Shown here in pieces: positions 44,275 to 52,928 of a stretch of 64,000 nucleotides of DNA; positions within the stretch are counted from its first letter, which is position 1; each line of letters starts with the position of its first letter. A program made the translations under genes and the position numbers. The DNA is taken from assembly GCA_028285485.1 (NCBI GenBank), contig JANQPC010000037.1, positions 1 to 64,000 on the forward strand, read 5' to 3'. The notes beneath the pieces were generated by a model. That model saw only the letters and a list, made by a program, of their open reading frames with translations. It ran no database searches and was not told where the DNA came from. The DNA comes from Paracoccaceae bacterium. Lineage in GTDB: Bacteria; Pseudomonadota; Alphaproteobacteria; Rhodobacterales; Rhodobacteraceae.

Positions 44275-45251
44275 AGACCCGCGTCTCCATCCTGATCCCG
44301 GCGTTGAATGAAGAGCGCAATGTTGAAACGGCCTATGCCCGCGTGGTGGCCGTGTTCGATGCGCTGCCGGAATATGAACCGGAGATCATCTTCACCGACA
44401 ACCACTCAACGGATCGTACCTTCGAGCTGCTGACCGCCCTTGCGCAGAACGATGCGCGCGTGCGCGTGATCCGGTTCTCCCGCAACGTGGGCTACCAGAA
44501 ATCGGTGCTGACGGCCTACCGCGCGGCCACCGGGGCCTGCGCGATCCAGCTTGATTGCGATATGCAGGATCCGCCGGAGCTTATCCCCGAGATGCTGGAT
44601 ATCTGGCGGCAGGGGTATCACGTTGTTTATGGCGTGCGCCGGTCACTGCCCGATGGGCGCATTGTGGCCGCGGCGCGGCGCAGCTTCTACGCCATCATCA
44701 ACGCGATCAGCTCGGACGATCTGCCGCCGAATGCCGGCGAGTTTCGCCTCACAGACCGGCGCATCTTGGATGAGCTGCGCCGGGTGGAAGACCGCTCGCC
44801 CTATGTGCGCGGACTGATCAGCGGCATGGGTTTTTCGCAGAAGGGCTTCGCCTATGATCGGCAGGCGCGCGAAGCGGGGCACTCGAAGTTCCCGTTTCTC
44901 GCGATGTTCTCGCTGGCGGTTGATGGCATGATCAACCATTCGCTGCTGCCGCTGCGCCTGGCCTCGCTGATCAGCCTAGCGATCGGAACGCTGACCTTCC
45001 TGCTGCTGATGGGCTACGTGATCGGCAAGGTCGCCTTTGGCGCGGACTGGCCTGCCGGCTTTGCGACAACAACGGTTCTGCTGCTGTTGTCGATGACGAT
45101 GAACGCGATGTTTCTGGGGATACTCGGTGAGTATGTCGGGCGCATCTTCCTGCAATCCAAGAACATCGGCGAACCGATCGTTGAGGCGGAGCTGAATGCG
45201 CCCGCCGAAAGCGATGAGGGCGGCCCGATGCATTACGAGGCGGCGGAGTAG
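44271..45251 (+). CDS. Glycosyltransferase family 2, polyprenyl-phosphate sugar synthase-like (GtrB/DPM1 type)
   Basis: 326 residues. VSILIPALNEERNVETAY, DNHSTDRT and QLDCDMQDPPELIPEM (DXD-like metal site) define the GT-A domain; two membrane segments follow at about 235-260 and 270-300, as in GtrB/ArnC. These enzymes load a sugar onto undecaprenyl phosphate for use by periplasmic GT-C enzymes, of which one lies at 38.2 kb. It may use the dideoxyhexose made by the genes just upstream. Confidence 0.88.
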   Translation: MKTRVSILIPALNEERNVETAYARVVAVFDALPEYEPEIIFTDNHSTDRTFELLTALAQNDARVRVIRFSRNVGYQKSVLTAYRAATGACAIQLDCDMQDPPELIPEMLDIWRQGYHVVYGVRRSLPDGRIVAAARRSFYAIINAISSDDLPPNAGEFRLTDRRILDELRRVEDRSPYVRGLISGMGFSQKGFAYDRQAREAGHSKFPFLAMFSLAVDGMINHSLLPLRLASLISLAIGTLTFLLLMGYVIGKVAFGADWPAGFATTTVLLLLSMTMNAMFLGILGEYVGRIFLQSKNIGEPIVEAELNAPAESDEGGPMHYEAAE

Positions 45252-45289
45252 ATGCGGGTCGACGCGTTCGAAAGCCCGGGGAGGCGGCG

Positions 45290-46507
45290 ATGAAGGTTCT
45301 GATCCTTCAGGCCGGTTTCGGTGCGGGCGGTGCCGAAAAGAACGTGGCGATGATTGCCGCGCACCGCCTTGCGCGGGGCGATGAAGTTGCCGTTGCGGCG
45401 ATGACCTGCCCGCCCGGGGGATCGTTCTTTGCCTATCCCGAAGACGTGCGCCTGCATGTTTTGCGCGAGGGCAAGCGGGTGCGGGGCTTTGAGGCGTTTG
45501 CCCGACTTCGGGCCTTACGGGCGCTGATCCGGCGCGAGTCGCCTGATCTCATCATATCGTTTCTGACAAAGATCAACGTTCTAGCGCTGGTCGCGCGGCT
45601 TGGCACCGGGATTCCCGTTATTGTGGCTGAGCGGAACAATCCCTGGGCGCAGGCCGCCCACCCGCTTTGGCGCCACACGCAAGATCGCCTTGCAGGGCAG
45701 GCCGCCGCGATAGTTATGCAGACCGAGCGCGCCCGCGCGGCGATGCCCGTGGCGGCCCGGGAGCGTTGCGTTGTGATCCCGAACCCCTGCGCACCGGTCG
45801 GGCCGCACGCCCGGCGCCCGCGCGCGGATGCGCCGCATCTTGTGGCCGTTGGCCGATTGACCCCGCAAAAGGGATTTGACCTTCTGCTCACGGCTATGGC
45901 CCGCCTGCATGCCGAGACGCCCCAAGTTCGGCTGACAGTTTTCGGGGAGGGGCCTGAGCGGCAAAGGCTTCTTGCCCAGAGAGACGCGCTTGGCCTCACT
46001 TCCGTGGTGGCGTTTCCGGGGCTCACCAGTGACCCCTGCGCGTGGATATCGGTGGCGGATCTTCTGGTTGTCTCTTCGCGGTACGAGGGCTTTCCGAATG
46101 TTGTTGCCGAAGCGCTCGTGGCGGGCATCCCGGTTGTTTCGTTTGATTGTGATTTTGGCCCGCGCGAGCTGATCGACAGCGGCCAGAATGGCCTTCTGGT
46201 GCCCTGCGAAGACAGCGATGCGCTGGCCGACGCGCTTCTTCAGGCGATTGCGGATCCCGCGCTTGCAGAGCGGGCGGCGCGGAGCGCCCCGGCCCTGCGC
46301 GAATGGCTTTCGCCGCGTGAGGTGCTGCGCGCCTGGGATGATGTGATCGATGCGGTCTGGTCGCGAGATGCACCGTACCGCCTGAACCCCGTTTCCGCCC
46401 CGAAACGGGTGCGCACACCAATACCACCCGGGCGGCTGCCTGAGCGCCGCGACCGCCCACAAAACCACCGCCGAACTCATGTTTTGGAACATTTAAATGA
46501 GCGATAG
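45290..46507 (+). CDS. Glycosyltransferase family 4
   Basis: 405 residues: VLILQAGFGAGGAEKNVAMI, VAVGRLTPQKGFDLLLTAMARL and SRYEGFPNVVAEALVAGIPVVSFDCDFGP with the EX7E motif, typical of WbnK/PimB-like GT4 enzymes. The C-terminal 45 residues are basic and Pro-rich, beyond the usual domain. GGAGGCG lies ahead of the ATG. It overlaps the Wzc-like gene by 11 bp. Confidence 0.9.
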   Translation: MKVLILQAGFGAGGAEKNVAMIAAHRLARGDEVAVAAMTCPPGGSFFAYPEDVRLHVLREGKRVRGFEAFARLRALRALIRRESPDLIISFLTKINVLALVARLGTGIPVIVAERNNPWAQAAHPLWRHTQDRLAGQAAAIVMQTERARAAMPVAARERCVVIPNPCAPVGPHARRPRADAPHLVAVGRLTPQKGFDLLLTAMARLHAETPQVRLTVFGEGPERQRLLAQRDALGLTSVVAFPGLTSDPCAWISVADLLVVSSRYEGFPNVVAEALVAGIPVVSFDCDFGPRELIDSGQNGLLVPCEDSDALADALLQAIADPALAERAARSAPALREWLSPREVLRAWDDVIDAVWSRDAPYRLNPVSAPKRVRTPIPPGRLPERRDRPQNHRRTHVLEHLNER

Positions 46508-48497
46508 TACCACTGATCACGCCCCGCTGAGCCCACCCCGGTCCATGCGCCCGCACCCGCGCGACCACGGAGAACGGGGATACCCCTACTACACCGGGCG
46601 ATACGGCTATGGCTATATTGGCCAGGAGCAAAACCTGCGGATCGGTATTGCTGCGATCTTCCAGGTTCTGCGGCGCAACTGGTTTCCCATCGTGCTTATC
46701 ATCGCCGTATTCATGGCGATTATTCACCTGTTTCTGGAGGCGATTCCGCCGCGCTATCTGGCGCAGTCCACGATCGTTCTGGCGCAGACGGATACGCGCA
46801 TGAACCTTACCGATTCCACCCTGGAGAACGCCGATACCTCGCGCGTGCAGGTGGAAACGGAAATCGATGTTCTCAGATCCCGCGGCTTTGCGCTCGACAT
46901 CGCCGGGCAGCTCAACCTCATCGAGGACCCTGCGTTCAACACCGCGATTTCCGCGGCCCAGGAAACCGGCACCACGATCACCGAGCCGCTGGATTTGCAA
47001 TACGCCAATGTGGTGACCCGGCTACTTGAGGCCTACACCGTGACCCGGCGGGGCGAGAGCCTCGCGCTCGATATCTCGGTTCTGCATACAGACCCCGAGA
47101 TCGCGGCCGAGATCGCCAACCGGATACCGGGTAGCTACATTCAGGAATCGCTCGATGCCAAGCAAACGGCCGTGCGCGCCTCGATCACCTTCCTGGCAGA
47201 GCGGTCGGAGCAATTGGCAGAGCGGTTGGGGCGCACCGAGATCGAGATCGCGGATTTCATCCGCGACAACCAGCTTGATAACGCCGAGCTCAGCCAGGAG
47301 CTTCAGGCCGAACACACCCGCCTGCGATCCATTACCGAACTATTCCGGTCTGACGGTGCATCGGATGCCGAGATTGCGGAGATGGAAGCGCGCCTTGCGC
47401 TTGTGGAGGATGAGCTGCGCTCACGCACCCGCGCGCAACTTGCGCTGGCCAAGATGCAGCGCACGCTTGACGCCGATCTCGCCCGGTTCGACGCTTTCAC
47501 AGAACGGCGCAACCGCCTGGAATCCCAGCTTGATGTGCTGGCGCCCGCGGCGCGGCTCATCACCCGGGCGAATGTTCCGACATCTCCCGCGAAACCCAAC
47601 CGCACGCTGATCCTGCTGCTGGGCTTTGCTGCGGGGGCGATTGTGGGCCTTCTTGGTGCGGTCTTGCGCGAGTTGCTGGACCGCCGGGTCTGGACGGGCA
47701 CTCAGGTGGAGCGGGCGACGGGCCTGCGCACGCTGACCTATCTGCCGCGGATCCGCCAGAAGACGCTGGCCAGTTCCGAGGAGTTCCAGCGGTTCCTGAC
47801 GGTGCAGAAGCGCTCGCCCGTTCATGAGGCGGTTCGGGGGCTTATCACCGTGGTCAATAACATGCCGCGCACGGAGGAGTGCCTTGTCGTGGCGCTGACG
47901 TCTCCGATCCCGAACGAAGGGAAATCCACGCTGGCAACGGCACTGGGGGCGACGATCGCGCAAGAACAGCAACGCGTGCTCGTGATTGATTTCGATGTGC
48001 ACCGGCAGGGTTTGACGGAACTGATTGGTGGGCAGAAATCAACCGCGACCATCGATGAAGTCTGGCGCAACCCCGATGGCATTCTGGATCTCGTTGAGAG
48101 GGATCTGCTCAATGGGGTCGATCTGATGTCGTTCAAACGGCAATCGGTGCTGCCGCGCCGCCTGCTGGGCTCGCCCGAGCATATTCAGAGCTGGGAAGTG
48201 CTGCGGGGCGCCTATGATGCCATCGTGATCGATACGCCGCCGGTTCTGGTGTCTGACGAGGCGAACCGCCTGGCCGAGATTGCTGATTTCGCGCTCTTGG
48301 TATCGCGCTGGGGCAAAACCTCGGAAGACGCGCTCGCCTCCGCCGCCGATACGCTGATGCTCAATCGCGTTTCCATTGCCGGGGTGATCCTGAACGACGT
48401 GGATCTCGATAGCTACACCCGGCGCGGCTACGGCTACTACTTCGGCTCCCAAGCATATGGCTTTGCGACCCCAGATGAAATTCGGCAAAGTGCATAA
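46497..48497 (+). CDS. Wzc-like polysaccharide co-polymerase / tyrosine autokinase
   Basis: 666 residues. A cytoplasmic N-terminal tail rich in Tyr (GYPYYTGRYGYGY, 28-40), TM1 at about 59-82, a Wzz periplasmic domain with coiled coil (about 85-375), TM2 near 380-400, then a BY-kinase domain with Walker A PIPNEGKST (about 470-478), Walker A' VLVIDFD and Walker B IVIDTPP. The last 30 residues carry a Tyr cluster (YTRRGYGYYFGSQAYGF). It controls polymer length and export through autophosphorylation. It is followed by a second, degenerate copy. Confidence 0.92.
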   Translation: MSDSTTDHAPLSPPRSMRPHPRDHGERGYPYYTGRYGYGYIGQEQNLRIGIAAIFQVLRRNWFPIVLIIAVFMAIIHLFLEAIPPRYLAQSTIVLAQTDTRMNLTDSTLENADTSRVQVETEIDVLRSRGFALDIAGQLNLIEDPAFNTAISAAQETGTTITEPLDLQYANVVTRLLEAYTVTRRGESLALDISVLHTDPEIAAEIANRIPGSYIQESLDAKQTAVRASITFLAERSEQLAERLGRTEIEIADFIRDNQLDNAELSQELQAEHTRLRSITELFRSDGASDAEIAEMEARLALVEDELRSRTRAQLALAKMQRTLDADLARFDAFTERRNRLESQLDVLAPAARLITRANVPTSPAKPNRTLILLLGFAAGAIVGLLGAVLRELLDRRVWTGTQVERATGLRTLTYLPRIRQKTLASSEEFQRFLTVQKRSPVHEAVRGLITVVNNMPRTEECLVVALTSPIPNEGKSTLATALGATIAQEQQRVLVIDFDVHRQGLTELIGGQKSTATIDEVWRNPDGILDLVERDLLNGVDLMSFKRQSVLPRRLLGSPEHIQSWEVLRGAYDAIVIDTPPVLVSDEANRLAEIADFALLVSRWGKTSEDALASAADTLMLNRVSIAGVILNDVDLDSYTRRGYGYYFGSQAYGFATPDEIRQSA

Positions 48498-48551
48498 GCT
48501 GGCCATCACCACGGCAATGAGGGGTGCATCCGCGCCCCGGGCGAGGCGTGG

Positions 48552-50351
48552 ATGACGCAGATTCTGGCTCAGGATGACGTTGCGAACTCCCCCGGGGTGC
48601 CATCGAACCTGCCGGCCTCGCCCGCCTATTCCGAAGACGTGCGCATCGGAACAGCAGAGCTTTGGGGCCTGGTGTGGCGGAACCGGTTCTACGTGTTCCT
48701 TACGATTGCAGCCCTTGTGGGGATAACCGCGCTTGCCTTGACGCGGGCGCCAAAGGAATACGTGGCGCAGGCCACGATCGTGCTGCACGACACGGCGATG
48801 GAGTTTGATCCGCGCAACGCGCAGCTCGAGCTCAATCAGATCACCGCTTCGCGCTTCCTGTCGGAAATTGACGTTATCCGCTCAACCGAGTTTGCGGAAC
48901 TGGCAGCGGTGCATGTGGGTGCCGCTCTGGGCGGGATCACATCGATTGAAGAGGATCCCGCCGCGCTTCGGGCCACCTATGCGCCCGTGGGCGATCCCAA
49001 CAGCCGCGCCATCGAAATCCACGCGCGCCACACCGATGCCGCAACCACCGCGGCAATCGCGAACGGCGTTGCCGAAGCCTATATCGCGCGGTCGCTGGAG
49101 ATGCAGCAAAGCAGCGTTGAAGCGGCGTTGGAGCACTTCAGCGCTCGGCGCACCGCGCTGGGGGCGGAAATCCGGGCCCGCCAGGCCGAACTTGCAAGCT
49201 TTATCAACGAGGAGGGGCTGACCGATCGCGGGCGGCCCGGCGCCTTGCACGCCGATCTTGCAAAGGCAAACTCAACGCTCGCGTTGCTGACAGATGCCAC
49301 ATCAGACACAGATCTGCGGCTTCGGGAAGAGCTGACAGACCAGCGCGATGCAATTGAGGCAGAGTTGCTTGCGTTGACCGCCGCCTCCCTGCGCCGCCAA
49401 TCCATGACGCGCCATATCACCACGCTTGAAGATCTTGAAAGCGAGACGATTGAGCAGGTCAGCACCTTGCAGAACCAGTTGGTGCTGGCAGAGCCTAATG
49501 CCGATCAGGTGACGCTGGCCACGATTCCGAGCGAAGCCTCGTTCCCGAATTGGAATACATCGCTGTCCGGCGCTGCCGTGGGCGGGCTTGTACTGGGCTT
49601 CATCCTGTCGCTCATGCGCGAATCCCTCGATAGCCGCATCCGGCGCAGCCCGGCCTCGGAACGCGCGCTGGGCGTGCCGGTGTTCGGGCGGATCCCCCGC
49701 CTTCCGCGGCGCTATAGCAAAGCGCCCGCGGGCCTTGTGAACCGGCTTGCGATGCCGGGGGATAGGTTCGTGCGCGCATTCCGCACCGTCTCCACATCGC
49801 TTAACCGGCAAGCCGAGGCAAAGGGTGGCTCGATCGTGATGATCGCCTCGGAGCGCCCGCGCGACGGACGGTCCACCGTGGCGCTTGGCCTTGCGGGTGC
49901 CGCGGCCGGGGAAGGCGAGCGCGCGCTCCTGATCGATCTAAGCGGCGGGCGCGACGGGCTCGCGCGGCAGCTTGGCGCCGAACCCTCGGCCAAATCCTTC
50001 GCGGCACTTCTTGAAAATCCCTTCGATCTGCGCCGGGAGATTCATGCGGTGGGCGGCGGCCACCTTTCCGTGCTTGCCCCAGCCGTGGAACAGGGCGTGT
50101 CACTGCGGATCGGCGCCTCTCCGGAACAGGAGGATACACTTAAGTATCTGCGCAAGAGCTTCGATCTGATCGTGATCGATCCGCCTTCGATGCAGGCATC
50201 CGATACCGCCTGCCGGGCCGGGATCATCGCCGATGTGGTTGCCGTGCTCGGGCGATACGATGTTTCCGTTCCCGAACACATCCAGGCGGCCACCTCACGG
50301 CTGCGGCTATGCGGGATCGATCCCGCCGGCGTGGTGTTGAATGATGCCTAG
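48552..50351 (+). CDS. Second Wzc-like protein with degenerate kinase domain
   Basis: 599 residues with the same layout: TM1 about 43-65, periplasmic Wzz part with coiled coil (about 180-310), TM2 near 338-358, and a C-terminal P-loop-like domain. The Walker A region reads ERPRDGRSTV, with Arg for the conserved Lys, and Walker A' reads LLIDLSGG without the second Asp. There is no C-terminal Tyr cluster; the chain ends at VVLNDA. It is therefore probably a non-phosphorylating co-polymerase or regulator of the first copy. The stop overlaps the flippase gene. Confidence 0.88.
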   Translation: MTQILAQDDVANSPGVPSNLPASPAYSEDVRIGTAELWGLVWRNRFYVFLTIAALVGITALALTRAPKEYVAQATIVLHDTAMEFDPRNAQLELNQITASRFLSEIDVIRSTEFAELAAVHVGAALGGITSIEEDPAALRATYAPVGDPNSRAIEIHARHTDAATTAAIANGVAEAYIARSLEMQQSSVEAALEHFSARRTALGAEIRARQAELASFINEEGLTDRGRPGALHADLAKANSTLALLTDATSDTDLRLREELTDQRDAIEAELLALTAASLRRQSMTRHITTLEDLESETIEQVSTLQNQLVLAEPNADQVTLATIPSEASFPNWNTSLSGAAVGGLVLGFILSLMRESLDSRIRRSPASERALGVPVFGRIPRLPRRYSKAPAGLVNRLAMPGDRFVRAFRTVSTSLNRQAEAKGGSIVMIASERPRDGRSTVALGLAGAAAGEGERALLIDLSGGRDGLARQLGAEPSAKSFAALLENPFDLRREIHAVGGGHLSVLAPAVEQGVSLRIGASPEQEDTLKYLRKSFDLIVIDPPSMQASDTACRAGIIADVVAVLGRYDVSVPEHIQAATSRLRLCGIDPAGVVLNDA

Positions 50352-51666
50352 CCGCCCGGTGATCCGAAATATTGTGAAGAACGCAAGCTGGGCGTTTTCT
50401 TCACAAGCGCTTTCCGCGCTGATCGGGATCGTGACCCTGGCGCTTGTGGCGCGCGCGGTCGGCCCTGCCGGGCTTGGGCTTTTCGCGGTGATCCAGGCCT
50501 ATGTGCGGATCATTGACAGGTTGCTGCGCCTTGAAGGCTGGCAAACCGTGATCCGCTACGGGATCGAGGCGCTTGAGGCAGAGCAGGGCAACAGGTTCCG
50601 CCGGCTGATCGGGGGATCGCTTGCTCTGGATCTCATTGGCGGGGTGATCGCTGGCTTTGCTGCGATGCTCGCCGCGCCCTGGATCGCGCCGCTTATCGGG
50701 CTTGGCGCGCCCTCGGGCGTGGAGATGCTTCAGATCGCGGCCCTGGGCATGTTTCTCAACTTCCATTCCACTGCCACGGCGATCTTTCGCGTGCATGACC
50801 GTTTCGATCTTCTGGCCAAGATCGAGGTTGGCGTTGCGCTCTTCCGTCTGGCGCTTGCGGCTGCCGTACTTCTGGCCGGGTGGGGGCTTTGGGGCCTTGT
50901 CGCGATGTTTGTGATGGAGCGGTTTGCGACGGGCCTTGGCTCTATCGTCATCGCCCGCCGCCTGCTGGTGAGAGAGGTCGCCTCCGGCCCGGCATGGCCC
51001 GAGCTTGGAGTTTTACGGGCGGAGAATGCGGGTGTCGCCCGCTTCGTAATTACCTCGAACGCCAATGTCATGCTGCGCCAGACGGTGCAGCGGCTTGATG
51101 TTGTGATCCTGAGCGCGCTGGTGGATCCGGCGATTGTGGGCCTTTTCCACATTGCCCGGCGCATTGCCGATGCCGCGCTCAGGATTGGCCGCCCGATCAA
51201 CCAGGCGATCTTCCCCGAACTCACGCGCAGCTGGGTGAGCGGTGACAGTATCGGCTTCCGCCGTCTCGCCTTCGGATGCTCCGCGCTGCTGGCCGCGCTT
51301 TCTGTCGTGCTGGTGCTGCCCGCGGCCTTTGCAACGCCCTGGGCGCTGGAGACGCTGTTTGGCGCAGATTTCGTGGCTGCGACCACCATGGTGCTGGTTC
51401 AGATCATGGCTGCGATCTTCTTTCTCAGCGGCATGGTGCTTAACCCTGCACTTCTCAGCCTCGGGCGGGATCGCGAGCTTCTTGCCATCACCGCGGTGGC
51501 GAGTATCGCGTTTCTGGCAAGCTTCGTACCGCTGGTTCTTGCGTTCGGGGGGATCGGGGCGCCGCTGGCCCATCTTCTCTTCAATGCGTTTCTCACGCTT
51601 GGTTGCCTCGCAATCGTGGCCCATGCCACCCGGCGCCCGGCCCTGGCCTCGGGAGGTGCGTTGTGA
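50341..51666 (+). CDS. Wzx-type flippase (oligosaccharide flippase family)
   Basis: 441 residues with about 12-14 membrane segments, starting NIVKNASWAFSSQALSALIGIVTLALVARAVGPAGLGLF, the MATE/MOP-superfamily flippase pattern. It would move lipid-linked repeat units across the inner membrane. It overlaps the second Wzc-like gene upstream and the polymerase gene downstream (GTGA), so it belongs to the same transcript. Confidence 0.9.
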   Translation: MMPSRPVIRNIVKNASWAFSSQALSALIGIVTLALVARAVGPAGLGLFAVIQAYVRIIDRLLRLEGWQTVIRYGIEALEAEQGNRFRRLIGGSLALDLIGGVIAGFAAMLAAPWIAPLIGLGAPSGVEMLQIAALGMFLNFHSTATAIFRVHDRFDLLAKIEVGVALFRLALAAAVLLAGWGLWGLVAMFVMERFATGLGSIVIARRLLVREVASGPAWPELGVLRAENAGVARFVITSNANVMLRQTVQRLDVVILSALVDPAIVGLFHIARRIADAALRIGRPINQAIFPELTRSWVSGDSIGFRRLAFGCSALLAALSVVLVLPAAFATPWALETLFGADFVAATTMVLVQIMAAIFFLSGMVLNPALLSLGRDRELLAITAVASIAFLASFVPLVLAFGGIGAPLAHLLFNAFLTLGCLAIVAHATRRPALASGGAL

Positions 51667-52928
51667 CCGCTGTCTATGACTCGGTGCAGCCGCCGCCGAG
51701 ACGGCTGCGCGCCCCGCGGCGCAAATCCCACGAGTGGCGATACCGTTTTGAGAGAGCCTGCCTGTTGCTCACGGTGTTCTTCTCGCCGATGAACTTCCTG
51801 CGGCTTGATTGGGTTTTCTTTACGCTCAGCGATCTGCTCGCCCTGCTGACTTTGCTGATCATGCTCGTGAATGGGCGGCTGCCGCTTCGGCCCATGGGGC
51901 CCGCCACCTTCATGTGGCTCGGATCGGTGCTTTTGCTCACATCCGGCCTGATGCTTTCATCAATCTTCAATGACGGCGCCGTTGATGGCGCAATCGGTGT
52001 GGCACAATACGGCTTTGCGCTTGTGCTTATGCCGCTGATCATCTTCGGGCGTACGCCGGAAGAGCTGATCGTGGTGGCAAAGACCTTCGTGATGTCGATC
52101 ACCTTCGTGATGCTGCACGGCGCATACTATCTGCACTTTTCGCCCGACGATATCAGGTTCGTCTCCCAGAACGGCCGGCTTCTGACCTTGATCGAACGTG
52201 TCAACGCGGCCGGGACGATTGGTGCCATCACCGTATGCCTGGTGCTTTGGCTGGTGCGGATTGGGGCATTGCGCCGAGTCACAGCAGTTTGCGCCGTGAT
52301 CCCGATTGTCTACGGGATTCTGCTTACCGGCTCCAATTCGGGCTTTCTGCTGACAATCGTCGGTTTCCTGGGATTTGCGTTCTTCAGCGGGTCGCCGGGC
52401 CTGCTGGCCCGGCATTTCGGCATCGGTGCGCTGTTTCTGGCGATCACCCTGTTGTGGGGAGAATACTTTCTTCCGGATGTTTTTTTTGCCCGCGTGTTTG
52501 ATGCGGTTGTGAATGGCGATCTTGCGGCAGCGGGATCCTTCTCCTACCGCATCCTCCTGATCAGCGAGGCGGTTTCGATAGCCGACGGTTCGGGCCTTAT
52601 CGGGCTGGGAATGGATCAGTACCGCAGCGCCAGTGCCCATGGCTTTGCCGTACACAACACCTATCTGCTGCTGCTGGCCGAGGGCGGGGTTCTTTCCCTC
52701 ATCGGCCTCGCGGGGCTTCTCTGCACAATCGTTCTGGTTGGCTGGCAGGCGATGCGGTCGGACGCGGCCTACTGGTCCGGCGCGCTGACCCTCACGGTCG
52801 CCCTGATTTTTGCCTGTGCGATGCTGGGCTTCACCCATGTCTACGCACGCTTCTGGCTTGTGCCGGTTCTAATCGCCATGGCGCCAAGCCTTGCCGCACT
52901 CAATCCGAGGAGAGCACATTATGACTAA
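51663..52928 (+). CDS. O-antigen/exopolysaccharide polymerase (Wzy-like)
   Basis: 421 residues with about 11 membrane segments and a large periplasmic loop late in the chain (SIADGSGLIGLGMDQYRSASAHGFAVHNTYLLLLAEGG). The H-N-T-Y-L motif with G-x-G-x-D is typical of O-antigen ligase/polymerase-fold proteins. Next to the flippase and Wzc it is most likely the Wzy polymerase. The GTG start overlaps the flippase stop. Confidence 0.87.
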   Translation: MTAVYDSVQPPPRRLRAPRRKSHEWRYRFERACLLLTVFFSPMNFLRLDWVFFTLSDLLALLTLLIMLVNGRLPLRPMGPATFMWLGSVLLLTSGLMLSSIFNDGAVDGAIGVAQYGFALVLMPLIIFGRTPEELIVVAKTFVMSITFVMLHGAYYLHFSPDDIRFVSQNGRLLTLIERVNAAGTIGAITVCLVLWLVRIGALRRVTAVCAVIPIVYGILLTGSNSGFLLTIVGFLGFAFFSGSPGLLARHFGIGALFLAITLLWGEYFLPDVFFARVFDAVVNGDLAAAGSFSYRILLISEAVSIADGSGLIGLGMDQYRSASAHGFAVHNTYLLLLAEGGVLSLIGLAGLLCTIVLVGWQAMRSDAAYWSGALTLTVALIFACAMLGFTHVYARFWLVPVLIAMAPSLAALNPRRAHYD

